64,000 bases of DNA from Anaerolineales bacterium (GCA_030834895.1 JAUQXA010000050.1:62001-126000); one strand, 5' to 3'. Counted from the stretch's first letter, positions 43,607 to 53,318 are shown. Notes: generated by a model from the letters alone, not told the origin. Program-made: numbers and translations.

Positions 43607-43663
43607 TTGACTCTTATCACGATTCTATGTATACTATGTAAGCGCTTTCTGAAAGCGCTTACA
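43607..43663 (+). promoter_or_regulatory. LacI gene promoter with perfect palindromic operator
   Basis: TTGACT (43607-43612) and TATACT (43630-43635) are 17 bases apart, a good sigma70-type promoter. Directly after it, TGTAAGCGCTTTC and GAAAGCGCTTACA (43637-43663) form a perfect palindrome around one central base. The sequence fits the LacI/GalR operator type with a central CG-rich core. Binding there would block transcription initiation, so autoregulation of the LacI gene and its operon is likely. Confidence 0.85.
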
Positions 43664-43666
43664 TTT

Positions 43667-44701
43667 ATGAGTTTTTCACCTCAATCCCCTACCATTGCAG
43701 ACGTGGCCAAACGGGCAGGCGTATCCATCGCCACCGTCAGCCGCGTTTTGAATGGAAATACACCTGTTGTTCCATCCACTGCCGAGCGCGTACAGGCGGC
43801 AATCAAGGAATTGAACTTCGTCCCACGCAGCGCAGCCCGCGTGCTGGCAAGCCGCCGCACGAGCACAATCGGCCTGTTACTCCCCGAGATCGGCGGCTGG
43901 TTTTTCCCATCCATTTTGCGAGGAATTGAATTGGCTGCCCGTCAAGCGGGGTATGACCTGCTCATCCACACGGTGGATGTCGAATATCCATTGAAGACAT
44001 CGCGCCGCGCGTTGGGCATGCACAACACTGACGGTTTGATCGTTTTTACCAATAGCGTCGACGATGATGAACTTGCCTATCTGGAACGTAACCATTTCCC
44101 CATTGTCCTTTTACACCAAACCCCGCCTGAAGGATTGAACATCCCGGTCATTACAATCGAAAACAAGGATGGCGCGCAAAAACTCGTGGACCATTTGATC
44201 GAAGTCCATGACCGCCGCCGAATTGTCTTTTTACGTGGGCCCGAGGGACACGAAGATTCGGATTGGCGTGAACGCGGCTATCGTGAATCGCTTGCGGCGC
44301 ACGGCATTTCGGCCAACGAAAACCTGGTTGCCAGGGGCGGATTCGATGAAACAGAAGCCGCCAGTACCGTGAGTCAATTGCTGAAGAATGGCGTTGACTT
44401 CGACGCAATCTTCGCCGGCGACGATCTTTCCGCGCTGGGAGCCATCACCACCCTGCAAAGTGCGGGATACCGCATCCCCGACGATGTGGCTGTGGTTGGT
44501 TTCGATGACATCCCTCTTGCCCGATTCATGTCACCGCCGCTCACAACAGTCCGCGCGCCAACCGAACAGACAGGCATAGAGGCGGTCAAACAACTCGTCC
44601 GCTTGATCCGCGGCGAAGCTGCGGAATCCATCACCCTGCTACCCACCAAATTGGTCATCCGTACCTCGTGTGGGTGTAAACCAAAGGAGGTTGTCCCATA
44701 A
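43667..44701 (+). CDS. LacI-family transcriptional repressor
   Basis: This 344-residue repressor has the LacI DNA-binding head (TIADVAKRAGVSIATVSRVLNGN) with hinge RSAARVLASRRTSTIGLLLP, followed by a periplasmic-binding-protein-like effector domain (about 65-335). The ATG at 43667 is chosen; the open frame upstream runs through the operator. The palindrome just before the start is its probable site. As first gene of the sugar operon it should respond to the imported sugar or a catabolite. Confidence 0.94.
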   Translation: MSFSPQSPTIADVAKRAGVSIATVSRVLNGNTPVVPSTAERVQAAIKELNFVPRSAARVLASRRTSTIGLLLPEIGGWFFPSILRGIELAARQAGYDLLIHTVDVEYPLKTSRRALGMHNTDGLIVFTNSVDDDELAYLERNHFPIVLLHQTPPEGLNIPVITIENKDGAQKLVDHLIEVHDRRRIVFLRGPEGHEDSDWRERGYRESLAAHGISANENLVARGGFDETEAASTVSQLLKNGVDFDAIFAGDDLSALGAITTLQSAGYRIPDDVAVVGFDDIPLARFMSPPLTTVRAPTEQTGIEAVKQLVRLIRGEAAESITLLPTKLVIRTSCGCKPKEVVP

Positions 44702-44761
44702 ACACTTGCAAGCCGGTTTCCCATTTGTCCCAATCAACCAAAGAAAAAAGGAGAAGTGAAG

Positions 44762-46069
44762 ATGAAAAAAGTTTTTGGTTTGATAAACATTTTGATGATC
44801 CTAAGCATGTTGCTCTCGGCATGTGGCGCGGGGAGCAACGCCACGGAAGCACCTGCCAAAGCAGAGCTCCTGCGTGTGTGGATTCAATGGGGTGATAACC
44901 CGCAACAAATTCAGTCCCTGTTCGACAAATACACAGCCGAAACAGGGATCAAAGTCGAGGTGACAGCTCCCCTGGAAACGGATAAACTCCTGCCCGCTCT
45001 CACAGGATCAGAACCACCCGATGTGCTCGTCCTCAGCGGCGGCGACCTGGTCAAATCCTACTATAAAGAGGGATTGGTAGATGACCTTACCGGCGCAATC
45101 AAAGTTGGGAATATCGACTTGAACGACTTTTTTGATGCGCCGCTCAACCAGTGCAAGATGGGCGACAAACTCCTGTGCCTGCCCTGGGGTACGGACATGT
45201 ATGCCCTGTTCTGGAACAAGGACGCCTTCGAAGCCGCCGGGCTCGATCCTGAGACTCCGCCCGCCACCATGGAAGAACTGGCTGAATTCGCCGACAAACT
45301 TACCAAGGTTGCTCCCGATGGCACAGTGGAACAAATTGGATTCCTGCCAGACATGGGCTGGGATCACAGCGATCTCTACATCAACATGTTTGGCGGATTC
45401 TGGTACAACGAAGACGGAACAAAACTCACTGCGAACAGCCAACCTGTGATCGACGCTCTTCTTTGGCAGCAACAGTTCTACACCAAATACGGCGTGGACA
45501 ACGTGATGGCAGCCTCCTCCGGCTGGGCTGACACCTACATGTCCGGTGATTATCCCTTCTACACCGGCAAACTCGCCATGTATGTGGACGGCGAATGGAT
45601 GACCGGACCGAACTTCATCAACGCCTTCAAACCCGAAGCCAGTTACGGCGTCGCACCCTTCCCGCCTCCGGCTGACCACCCCGAGCGCGCCAACACCGCC
45701 GTGGTACAAGGTACAGTTGCGGTCATTCCGAGCGGAGCGGCAAATAAGGAAGCCTCCGCCAAACTGCTGGCATGGATGATGTCGCCCGCCATCGTTGCGG
45801 AGGAATTCTGCTTCAATGCCAATCTGCCCACCAGCAAGACGGCGGCCAAGGATCCCTGCTTCACCGAGAATCCCAAGTTCAAGGTCTTCACCGATCTCAT
45901 GGCCAGCCCCGATGCAAAATTCATCATAACCACGCCGATCTCGCTTGAGTTTAATGATGCCTGGGGATTGGTCATCGAGCAGGTGTTGCACGCCGGCGCC
46001 GAGCCAAAACCCATCCTCGACAAACTGCAAGCTGATTTCGAACCCAAACTTGCGGAAGCGCTCAAGTAA
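44762..46069 (+). CDS. sugar ABC transporter substrate-binding lipoprotein
   Basis: This 435-residue protein has a signal peptide ending in the lipobox LLSAC (about residue 20) and the family 1 extracellular solute-binding fold (TGIKVEVTAP, PPDVLVLSGGDLV, PWGTDMYALFWNKDAFEAAGLDP, FYTGKLAMYVDGEW, AVIPSGAANKEAS). The ATG at 44762 has AGGAG at the right distance; a GTG six bases earlier is too close. It captures an oligosaccharide or glycoside for the two permeases downstream. No ATPase (MsmK-like) gene is in the operon; a shared one elsewhere is likely. Confidence 0.94.
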   Translation: MKKVFGLINILMILSMLLSACGAGSNATEAPAKAELLRVWIQWGDNPQQIQSLFDKYTAETGIKVEVTAPLETDKLLPALTGSEPPDVLVLSGGDLVKSYYKEGLVDDLTGAIKVGNIDLNDFFDAPLNQCKMGDKLLCLPWGTDMYALFWNKDAFEAAGLDPETPPATMEELAEFADKLTKVAPDGTVEQIGFLPDMGWDHSDLYINMFGGFWYNEDGTKLTANSQPVIDALLWQQQFYTKYGVDNVMAASSGWADTYMSGDYPFYTGKLAMYVDGEWMTGPNFINAFKPEASYGVAPFPPPADHPERANTAVVQGTVAVIPSGAANKEASAKLLAWMMSPAIVAEEFCFNANLPTSKTAAKDPCFTENPKFKVFTDLMASPDAKFIITTPISLEFNDAWGLVIEQVLHAGAEPKPILDKLQADFEPKLAEALK

Positions 46070-46085
46070 CGAAAACTTGAAATAG

Positions 46086-46129
46086 AATTCGGAAGTCTCT
46101 CCCGCTTTTGGGAAGACTTCCGAATTTTT
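46086..46129 (+). terminator. stable hairpin between binding protein and permease genes
   Basis: AATTCGGAAGTCT (46086-46098) pairs with AGACTTCCGAATT (46114-46126), with an inner TCCC/GGGA pair and a T run after. Such hairpins after binding-protein genes commonly stabilise or partly terminate the message, keeping the binding protein in excess over the permeases. Confidence 0.8.
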
Positions 46130-46147
46130 CAGAATACGGAGGAATAC

Positions 46148-47095
46148 ATGAAAGAAGCGCGAACAGGTGGAAGGTCGTTTTTATGGCCGCCCAGGTTTCA
46201 CAAGTGGGGATTTCGAGACCGAAAGAATTTCAGGATCGGGATGTTGTTCCTGCTTCCCTGGACGATTGGATTTCTGGCGTTTACCCTCTATCCAATGCTC
46301 GCATCCCTGGTCTATAGTTTCAGCATTTATCACGCGAAAGCGCCCCTCGAATGGAACGGCATTAAAAACTATACCGACCTGTTTACCGATGACCTGTTCT
46401 GGACAGCCTTGTACAACACGGTTTACATGGTGGCAATTGGTGTCCCACTGACCTTATTCGCCTCTTTTTTTTGCGCCGTCTTGTTGAATTTGAAAGTGCG
46501 CGGACAGTCAATTTATCGCGTTATCTATTTTTTGCCTTCCATCGTGCCAACCGTTGCCAGTACCATCCTGTGGCTGTGGATTCTGAATCCGCAGGCGGGG
46601 ATTATGAACACGGTACTCAGCTACATTGGGATCGATGGCCCCAACTGGATGACCAACCCGGCCTGGTCCAAGCCGGGACTGATCCTGCTTGGGCTGTGGG
46701 GTATGGGCAACACCATCGTCATCTACCTTTCGGGCTTGCAGGATGTACCCGTCAACCTGATCGAAGCGGCTGAACTGGACGGAGCAAATTGGTGGCAGAG
46801 GCTATGGCATATCACCATTCCAATGGTCTCGCCGATTACCCTGTTCAACCTGATCACAGGCGTCATTTTTATGTTCCAATATTTCGCCCAGGCCTATGTC
46901 TTCCGTGGTTTTCAAAATCTGGGATACCCCATGAACTCGACCCTCTTTTATAGCGTGCTGCTCTATCAAAATGCTTTCCAGTGGTTGAAGATGGGATATG
47001 CCTCCGCCATGGCATGGGTGCTTTTCATTATCATACTCTTCTGTACACTGCTGCTGCTGAAGATCAGTGACCGCTTCACATACTACGCAGGGTAA
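46148..47095 (+). CDS. sugar ABC transporter permease (MalF/UgpA type)
   Basis: This 315-residue protein has six membrane helices and the cytoplasmic EAA loop EAAELDGANWWQRLWHITIPMVSP, which docks the ATPase. A basic N-terminal tail of about 35 residues precedes the first helix. ACGGAGGA lies before the ATG. It pairs with the second permease, whose start is four bases after its stop. Confidence 0.95.
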   Translation: MKEARTGGRSFLWPPRFHKWGFRDRKNFRIGMLFLLPWTIGFLAFTLYPMLASLVYSFSIYHAKAPLEWNGIKNYTDLFTDDLFWTALYNTVYMVAIGVPLTLFASFFCAVLLNLKVRGQSIYRVIYFLPSIVPTVASTILWLWILNPQAGIMNTVLSYIGIDGPNWMTNPAWSKPGLILLGLWGMGNTIVIYLSGLQDVPVNLIEAAELDGANWWQRLWHITIPMVSPITLFNLITGVIFMFQYFAQAYVFRGFQNLGYPMNSTLFYSVLLYQNAFQWLKMGYASAMAWVLFIIILFCTLLLLKISDRFTYYAG

Positions 47096-47099
47096 AGCC

Positions 47100-48218
47100 A
47101 TGACAACAACCATCGAAACAAGACCAATCTCGCAGTTGGATGAAATCCGCAACCAGAAGCGGGCGCGAAAAATCCGCAGTATTCTGCAATCGGTGTTGAG
47201 TCACGGGCTGATCAACTTCGTCGGCTTATTCTTCCTTGTGCCTTTCTTGTGGATGTTGATCACCGCCTTCAAATCCAACCAGGATGTATTCCACACTCCA
47301 CCACGCTGGCTGCCCTACGATAACTTGACGGTGGAAGTTAACGGGGAACAACTGCCACTCTACAATGTCCGCACCGAAACAGGAACAAAACAACTTGCAG
47401 CAGTCAAGATCGTCGAGGGTGTTGGCACGTTTGTAGATCCAGCCAATCCCGGTCAGATGATGGAGTATGAAATCCAGCAGGGGGCGACAAAAATCGCCGA
47501 GCCGATCATGCATGTCAGTTTCCGCTGGCAAAACTTCCCCGATGCGATGAACCGCGCCAGTCGCCCAAGTGTGGATGCGAGCTTCTGGGTGTATTTCAAG
47601 AACAGCATGGTGATTGCCTTCTTCGCGATCATCGGCACACTGCTTTCGAATGCGTCTGTGGCGTACGCCTTTGCACGGCTCAAGTTCCCGGGGAGGGACC
47701 TTCTCTTCATAATCGTGCTGGCGACAATGATGCTTCCGTATCAGGTCACCATGATTCCTCTTTACCTGTTGTTCAATAATTTTCTGGGCTGGGGTGACTC
47801 CTTCCTGCCGATCATTATTCCCACCTTCTTTGCTAATGCCTATGATGTGTTCCTCCTGCGGCAGTTCTTCCGCACCATTCCCGAAGAGATGTGCGACGCA
47901 GCCCGCGTGGATGGCGCTTCCGAGTGGCAAATTTTCACCCAGCTGGTGATACCGTTGTCTGTGCCTGTGCTTGCCACCGTGACCGTTTTCACCTTCCTCT
48001 GGGCGTGGAACGATTTCACGGGTCCCCTGCTCTTCCTCACCAGCCCGAAGAACTTTACCATGGCGCTTGGATTACAGGATTTCCAGAGTCAGCGCACGCT
48101 CATCTGGAACCAGCTCATGGCGGCCGCAACCGTCTTCACGATACCGATCGTCATTGCCTTTTTCTTCGCCCAGAAAACCTTCATTCAGGGTATAAAATTG
48201 ACGGGCTCGAAAGAATGA
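47100..48218 (+). CDS. sugar ABC transporter permease (MalG type) with large external insert
   Basis: This 372-residue protein has an N-terminal membrane helix (LINFVGLFFLVPFLWMLITAF) and then an unusually long extracytoplasmic insert of about 95 residues (about 60-165) before the remaining five helices. The permease core includes AARVDGASEWQIFTQLVIPLSVPVL as the EAA loop. It forms the channel with the preceding permease. The insert is longer than in MalG and may contact the binding protein. Confidence 0.95.
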   Translation: MTTTIETRPISQLDEIRNQKRARKIRSILQSVLSHGLINFVGLFFLVPFLWMLITAFKSNQDVFHTPPRWLPYDNLTVEVNGEQLPLYNVRTETGTKQLAAVKIVEGVGTFVDPANPGQMMEYEIQQGATKIAEPIMHVSFRWQNFPDAMNRASRPSVDASFWVYFKNSMVIAFFAIIGTLLSNASVAYAFARLKFPGRDLLFIIVLATMMLPYQVTMIPLYLLFNNFLGWGDSFLPIIIPTFFANAYDVFLLRQFFRTIPEEMCDAARVDGASEWQIFTQLVIPLSVPVLATVTVFTFLWAWNDFTGPLLFLTSPKNFTMALGLQDFQSQRTLIWNQLMAAATVFTIPIVIAFFFAQKTFIQGIKLTGSKE

Positions 48219-48269
48219 TAACGGCAGACGACGTCCATCCATAAATTCCCACTATTTTAAGAGCAAAAA

Positions 48270-48773
48270 ATGTTCACATCCGAACAGGAATTCCTTATTT
48301 TCTTGAATGAAAATCATCTTATATTCGAGCGCTTCGAGCATCCCGCTGTGTTCACTTGCGAGGAGGCGGATTTGTACTCTCCACCCCGCCCTGCTGTCCA
48401 CACCAAGAATCTGTTTCTGTGCGACAAGAAGGCACGGCGATTCTTTCTGGCAGTGACCGCCTGCGAAAAAACTGTCAAGCTGGACGAACTGCCTTCACAA
48501 TTTGGAGTCACGCATTTGCGATTTGGCTCGGAGGAAAATTTGATGCGCCTGCTGGGCGTGACGCGCGGCTCGGTGACAATGATGGGACTGGCAAACGATA
48601 CCGAACACAGGGTCGAGTTGTGGATCGATGAACACATCTGGCAGGGCGAATATTTCCAAAGCCATCCGCTTGTCAACACCGCCACGTTGGTGATCTCCAA
48701 GTCTGAGTTGATACGGTTCTTGCAGTTGACGGGGCACACGCCGCACTTTTTCAGCGAGGCGAAAGGAACATAA
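48270..48773 (+). CDS. YbaK/ProXp-type aminoacyl-tRNA deacylase
   Basis: This 167-residue single-domain protein has the YbaK fold: FERFEHPAVFTCEEADLYSP, HTKNLFLCDKKARRFFLAVTACEKTVKL, LGVTRGSVTMMGLAND and HPLVNTATLVISKSEL. These resemble ProX/ProXp proteins that remove wrongly attached alanine from tRNA-Pro. It sits within the sugar operon (52 bases after the permease, one before the dehydrogenase) but has no evident link to sugars, so its placement is probably incidental. Confidence 0.88.
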   Translation: MFTSEQEFLIFLNENHLIFERFEHPAVFTCEEADLYSPPRPAVHTKNLFLCDKKARRFFLAVTACEKTVKLDELPSQFGVTHLRFGSEENLMRLLGVTRGSVTMMGLANDTEHRVELWIDEHIWQGEYFQSHPLVNTATLVISKSELIRFLQLTGHTPHFFSEAKGT

Positions 48774-48774
48774 A

Positions 48775-49770
48775 ATGAAAATTGCATTTGCAGGGACCGG
48801 CTACATCAACAAAGTCCACGCGCAAGCCGCAAAGAATTTAGGGTTGAATTTGGAAGCGGTGGTGAATCACAAAGCTGACTCAATGGTCGAGTTTGGAAAA
48901 CGGTTTGGCATTTCGCGGCAATATGAGTCCGTGGAATCGCTGCTGAAAGATGGCGGCGTCGACGCGCTGGTTGTGTCCACACCAAATTATTTGCACGCCC
49001 CTCAAACCATTGCCGCGCTCAAGGCGGGTGTGCATGTGATGGTCGAAAAGCCGATGGCGATGAACGCGCTAGAGGCAGAACAAATGTGTAAAGCCTCGGA
49101 AAAATCAGGCGCGACCTTGATGGTGGCACACTGCTGGCGCTTCGACCCTGATGTGCTATGGCTGAAAAAAGAATCGAAGAAATTGGGAAGGATCATCCGC
49201 ACGAAAGGAATTGGCGTTCACAAGCACTGGGGACCCACAGGTTGGTTCACGCAGAAACAATTTGCGGGTGGTGGAGCCATGGCAGACATGGGCATCCACG
49301 CACTGGACACGGCGAGATTTTTACTCGGCGACCCGCAGCCTGTTTCGGTCTATGCAAAAATTGGTACTTATTACAAGGTTTTCGATGTGGACGACACGGG
49401 CGTGATCATCGTCGAATGGGACAACGGCGCGACCTCCTATATCGAGTCGGGTTGGTGGCAGCCACACGCGGACGGTCCCGAAGCGGCAACGCAGTTGTAC
49501 GGCACGCGGGGATTTGGTCAACTGTTCCCCACCCAACTGGAGCTGACAAACTCCAAAACGCAAAAGGTGAAAATCATCGAATCGGGACTCAAATTCCCGC
49601 GCAAAGAACACTGTCCGCAAAGTTTGTATGATGACCAGTTTGCATATTTTGTGAGATGCATTAAACAGAACAAGACGCCAAACCCCGGCGGACTGGAAGG
49701 CTTAACGAATATGAAAGTCGTGGACGCAGCATATAAATCAAGCAAAACAGGAAAGGTTGTGAACCTATGA
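48775..49770 (+). CDS. Gfo/Idh/MocA-family oxidoreductase
   Basis: This 331-residue dehydrogenase has an N-terminal nucleotide-binding motif (IAFAGTGYINKVHAQAA), the family's EKPMAMN active-site element (VHVMVEKPMAMNALEAEQM) and a C-terminal domain with GGAMADMGIHALDTARFLLG. It should oxidise or reduce a sugar or sugar derivative with NAD(P). The gene overlaps the GH4 gene by four bases. Confidence 0.93.
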   Translation: MKIAFAGTGYINKVHAQAAKNLGLNLEAVVNHKADSMVEFGKRFGISRQYESVESLLKDGGVDALVVSTPNYLHAPQTIAALKAGVHVMVEKPMAMNALEAEQMCKASEKSGATLMVAHCWRFDPDVLWLKKESKKLGRIIRTKGIGVHKHWGPTGWFTQKQFAGGGAMADMGIHALDTARFLLGDPQPVSVYAKIGTYYKVFDVDDTGVIIVEWDNGATSYIESGWWQPHADGPEAATQLYGTRGFGQLFPTQLELTNSKTQKVKIIESGLKFPRKEHCPQSLYDDQFAYFVRCIKQNKTPNPGGLEGLTNMKVVDAAYKSSKTGKVVNL

Positions 49771-51080
49771 AAATCACAGTTATCGGCGGCGGTTCGACAT
49801 ACACACCCGAATTGGTAAACGGATTTCTTGCCAGAGTAGACTCGCTTCCACTCAAAGAACTCTGGCTGATGGATATTGACAAAGAACGGCTGGACATCGT
49901 CGGTGGGTTTGCCCAGCGCATGGTCAAGGCAAAAGGGGACCCCTTCAAGGTGGTGCTGTCCATAAATCAGCGCGAGGCGATTGCCGGCGCATCCTACGTG
50001 ACCACGCAACTGCGTGTCGGCATGATGCCCGCGCGACGCGGCGACGAATACCTCGGACTGCGTCACGGACTCATCGGTCAGGAGACGACAGGCGTCGGCG
50101 GTATGGCAAAGGCACTGCGAACCATCCCAGTCATCCTCAACATCGCAAAGGATATTCGTGAGGTTGCGCCCGGCGCGTTGCTGGCAAACTTCACCAACCC
50201 TGCCGGGCTTGTCACAGAGGCGCTTAATCGCTACGCATCCGATGTCCCTGCTGTGGGTGTATGCAATGTGGGCATCACAACCAAGATGGAGATCATCGAA
50301 GGGTTGGAAAAAGCCACAGGCGCAAAGATAGACGATAACCGCGCGATCCTCAACACGCTGGGACTCAACCACCTGACCTGGCATCGTGGATTCACTGTGG
50401 ACGGCGAAGAGATGTGGCCGCAAATTTTCACTGCTTATTTGGCAGGAACTGCAAAGGAAGATGAATGGGATATTCCTACCCTCGAAACCTTGGGAATGAT
50501 CCCCAATTATTACCTGCACTATTTTTATTACACCGAGAAAAAACTTGCCGAGCAAAAGAAGTGGCCGCCTTCGCGCGCTGAGGAAGTGATGGGGATCGAA
50601 AAGGACCTGCTGCGCGAATATGCCGACCCTGCACTCGTCGAACCGCCAGTGGACTTGATGAAGCGCGGCGGCGCGTACTACTCCACGCTGGCAACTCAAC
50701 TTATCAATTCGCACTACAATGACCTCGGACAGGTACACGTCGTCAACGTCCGCAACAATGGAGCGGTGAAGGAATGGCCTGCGGATTGGGTGCTGGAACT
50801 CCCAGCTAAAGTGGACAAGGCGGGAATCCACCCATTGCCTGCCGAGCCGTTGCCTGCTTCTTGCTTTGGCCTCATTTCCCAAGTTAAGATGTATGAATTG
50901 CTCACCGTCGAAGCTGCCGTGCATGGTGACAGGAATGCCATGTACCAGGCCCTGCTCACCCACCCACTCGGTCCCAGTGCGGATAAAATCCAGGCAGTGA
51001 TGGAAGATATGTTGGAAACAAATAAACAGTGGTTGCCGCAATTCAGCAGTAATCAGTTACCAGTCGAAAGGAAACCATGA
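49767..51080 (+). CDS. GH4 family glycosidase (6-phospho-beta-glucosidase-like)
   Basis: This 437-residue protein is of GH4 type, using NAD and a divalent metal. It starts with ITVIGGGSTYTPELVNGF, shows LANFTNPAGLVTEAL, CNVGITTKMEI (the conserved Cys and following His region bind the metal; Asn-Val here resembles the beta-glucosidase branch rather than alpha), and LNHLTWHRGF. GH4 enzymes act by oxidation-elimination at C3. Overlaps of four bases with both neighbouring genes show tight coupling. Likely substrate: a 6-phosphorylated disaccharide or amino sugar glycoside; the anomer is inferred. Confidence 0.93.
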   Translation: MKITVIGGGSTYTPELVNGFLARVDSLPLKELWLMDIDKERLDIVGGFAQRMVKAKGDPFKVVLSINQREAIAGASYVTTQLRVGMMPARRGDEYLGLRHGLIGQETTGVGGMAKALRTIPVILNIAKDIREVAPGALLANFTNPAGLVTEALNRYASDVPAVGVCNVGITTKMEIIEGLEKATGAKIDDNRAILNTLGLNHLTWHRGFTVDGEEMWPQIFTAYLAGTAKEDEWDIPTLETLGMIPNYYLHYFYYTEKKLAEQKKWPPSRAEEVMGIEKDLLREYADPALVEPPVDLMKRGGAYYSTLATQLINSHYNDLGQVHVVNVRNNGAVKEWPADWVLELPAKVDKAGIHPLPAEPLPASCFGLISQVKMYELLTVEAAVHGDRNAMYQALLTHPLGPSADKIQAVMEDMLETNKQWLPQFSSNQLPVERKP

Positions 51081-51967
51081 AGCCAAACCCATTGCTCAAA
51101 AAACTTGGTTATTCCGACAATGACCGCCTTGTCATCATCCACACCGATGATATCGGCATGTGCCACGCATCCGTACAGGCATTCAAAGACTTGTGGGAAG
51201 TTGGCATCATCACCTCGGGCGCGGTGATGGTTCCCTGCCCGTGGTTCCCAGCCACAGCACAGATATGTCGCGAGAATCCGCAGGTGGATATGGGAGTCCA
51301 TGCCACGCTCAACGCGGAATGGGAAAACTATCGGTGGGGACCTGTCTCGACGCGGGATCAGGCTTCGGGTCTGATGGATGAGCAGGGATATTTCCCACAG
51401 GATCCCGAAGTCAGCTACCAAAATGCCAAGCCCGAGGCTGTCGCTGCGGAAGTCAGCATGCAGATCGAACTTGCCCTGTCAGCTGGGATCGACGTCACAC
51501 ATGTCGACTCGCACATGGGTACGGTTATGAATCCGCTGTTTGTGCAATCATACATCCAATCAGCCGCGAGTCGCCTGCTTCCCAATATGCTGCCACGCAT
51601 GGGCGCAAGCGGTATCGACATGATGGGAATCAGTGCAGAGCACTTGCAAACATACGCGCCCGTGATGCATCAACTCGAAGCACAGGGAGTGCCGATGTTG
51701 GATGGAATATTTGCCATGCCACTGGAGCATGACATCGATCACATCGGCGTCGCGAAGGAATTATTGAGCGAACTCCCCGTCGGCATCTCGCATTTTATAC
51801 TGCACCCGTCCATCGATACGCCCGAACTGCGCGCGATCTGTCCCGACTGGCGGGCGCGGGCGGCGAATTATCACGCGTTCATGAGTGATGAATTGAGGAA
51901 GTTCATCGAGCAAGAAAACATCAAACCAATTGGTTATCGTCAAATCCGCAACGCAATGAGAGGCTAA
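51077..51967 (+). CDS. ChbG/YdjC-family carbohydrate deacetylase
   Basis: This 296-residue protein has the YdjC metal-site motifs: IIHTDDIGMCHA near the N-terminus, MGVHATLNAEW, then HVDSHMGTV. In ChbG these residues bind the metal and remove an acetyl group from chitooligosaccharides. Next to GH4, as in the chb operon, this suggests handling of an N-acetylated disaccharide. The start overlaps the GH4 stop by four bases. Confidence 0.92.
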   Translation: MKPNPLLKKLGYSDNDRLVIIHTDDIGMCHASVQAFKDLWEVGIITSGAVMVPCPWFPATAQICRENPQVDMGVHATLNAEWENYRWGPVSTRDQASGLMDEQGYFPQDPEVSYQNAKPEAVAAEVSMQIELALSAGIDVTHVDSHMGTVMNPLFVQSYIQSAASRLLPNMLPRMGASGIDMMGISAEHLQTYAPVMHQLEAQGVPMLDGIFAMPLEHDIDHIGVAKELLSELPVGISHFILHPSIDTPELRAICPDWRARAANYHAFMSDELRKFIEQENIKPIGYRQIRNAMRG

Positions 51968-51968
51968 C

Positions 51969-53318
51969 ATGGCAGATACGGTAAAGGAATTTGCAACCAG
52001 CACAAAAACCCGCATGATGTATTCGTTGATGAGTCTCGGCGTGGCGACGCCAACGGAAGCCGTTGCGGGCATCATCGCCTTCTACATCGTGGACGTGAAG
52101 AATCTCCCCGCCACCTGGTACGCCACCTTCTGGTTTTTCTATACCATTTACAACGCCTTGAACAACCCCGCGCTCGGATACATGTCCGATAGAACTCGCT
52201 CGCGCTGGGGAAGGCGCATCCCGTATATTTTGTTTGGCGGATTGCCCTATGCCGTATCCTTCGCCCTGCTTTTCACCGCACCCTTCGACGGCAGGGATAA
52301 TCCCGTCGGGCTGCTAATCTACTTCGGCATAGCCATCGTGGTTTGGGAAGGTATCTTCACCGCAATGTCCACTGGTTATTACGGGCTGTTGCCTGAGATG
52401 TTCGGAACCTACCGCGAGCGGACGGACGTGGCGGCAAAGATGAACATCTTTCAAACCGTCGCGCTGATATTGGGCGCCGCTCTGCCTCCGCTTCTTGCAA
52501 GTATGCTGGGTTGGGCTGGCATGGCAACCGTGCTGGCAGTCATCTCGGTCATTGCAATTTATGTGGGGTATCCTTTCTTATTTGAGCAGCAGGACTTGAA
52601 GACCGACACCAGTTTCCCGTTCGTGCAGGCGTTGAAATACACCTTCCTGAATCGCAGCTATCTCACCGCCGCGGGCGCGCAAGCCATGCGCTTCTTCGCC
52701 ACTGGTACATTGCAGACAGGCATTTTGTTTTACATCAAATACAGCCTTAAAGCGGACGAAGGTCTTGCCACCGTGATCCTTGGCATTGCCTTTGTCGTTG
52801 CCATGTTCTCTCTGTATCCGTGGCGCAACTGGGTTGCCAACAGACTTGACTCGCGCCGCACGCTGATGCTTGCGAACCTGGTGATGATTTTTGGCATCGT
52901 GCCGATGGGATTTTCGCCGAACATCAATTTCACGTACGCGGCGGCTGTTGTGCTGGGAATTGGTCTCGGCGGATTGGTGCTGATCGGCGACGTCATCATG
53001 ACTGAGGTGGTGGACGAGGACGAAGTGAAGACAGGTCACCAACGGGCGGGGATGTACTTCGGCATGAGCGGATTCCTCATCACCCTAAGCGGGTTGCTGG
53101 TTTCGAGCGTCTTCGGGCTGGTGATGCCAGCCTTCGGCTACGACACCCTGCTCGAAGTCCAGCCTGCCTCGGTTGACCTCGGCTTTCGTATCTTCCTGAC
53201 CGTCCCGACCAGCATCGGCTTCCTCTTTGCCATTTTCCTGCTCTGGCTTTACCCTTTACATGGAAAGAAACTAGCGGACATCCGCGAGGCTTTGAAATTC
53301 AAACGAGGCGAAGCATAG
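51969..53318 (+). CDS. GPH-family MFS sugar:cation symporter
   Basis: This 449-residue protein has about 12 membrane helices. It shows the family motifs TIYNALNNPALGYMSDRTRSRWGRRIPYI and, in the second half, GDVIMTEVVDEDEVKTGHQRAGMYFGM. It is intact, unlike the related symporter at 4202-5595. The operon therefore has two uptake routes, ABC and cation-driven. It starts one base after the deacetylase stop and touches the kinase gene. Confidence 0.93.
   Translation: MADTVKEFATSTKTRMMYSLMSLGVATPTEAVAGIIAFYIVDVKNLPATWYATFWFFYTIYNALNNPALGYMSDRTRSRWGRRIPYILFGGLPYAVSFALLFTAPFDGRDNPVGLLIYFGIAIVVWEGIFTAMSTGYYGLLPEMFGTYRERTDVAAKMNIFQTVALILGAALPPLLASMLGWAGMATVLAVISVIAIYVGYPFLFEQQDLKTDTSFPFVQALKYTFLNRSYLTAAGAQAMRFFATGTLQTGILFYIKYSLKADEGLATVILGIAFVVAMFSLYPWRNWVANRLDSRRTLMLANLVMIFGIVPMGFSPNINFTYAAAVVLGIGLGGLVLIGDVIMTEVVDEDEVKTGHQRAGMYFGMSGFLITLSGLLVSSVFGLVMPAFGYDTLLEVQPASVDLGFRIFLTVPTSIGFLFAIFLLWLYPLHGKKLADIREALKFKRGEA

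Noticed and set aside
45008..46030. Minus-strand open frame of 340 codons
   Set aside because: Antisense shadow of the ABC binding-protein gene; no protein family features.
49518..51041. Minus-strand open frame of 507 codons
   Set aside because: It lies opposite the GH4 gene, has no ribosome site and no recognisable family, and arises from the codon bias of the plus-strand gene.
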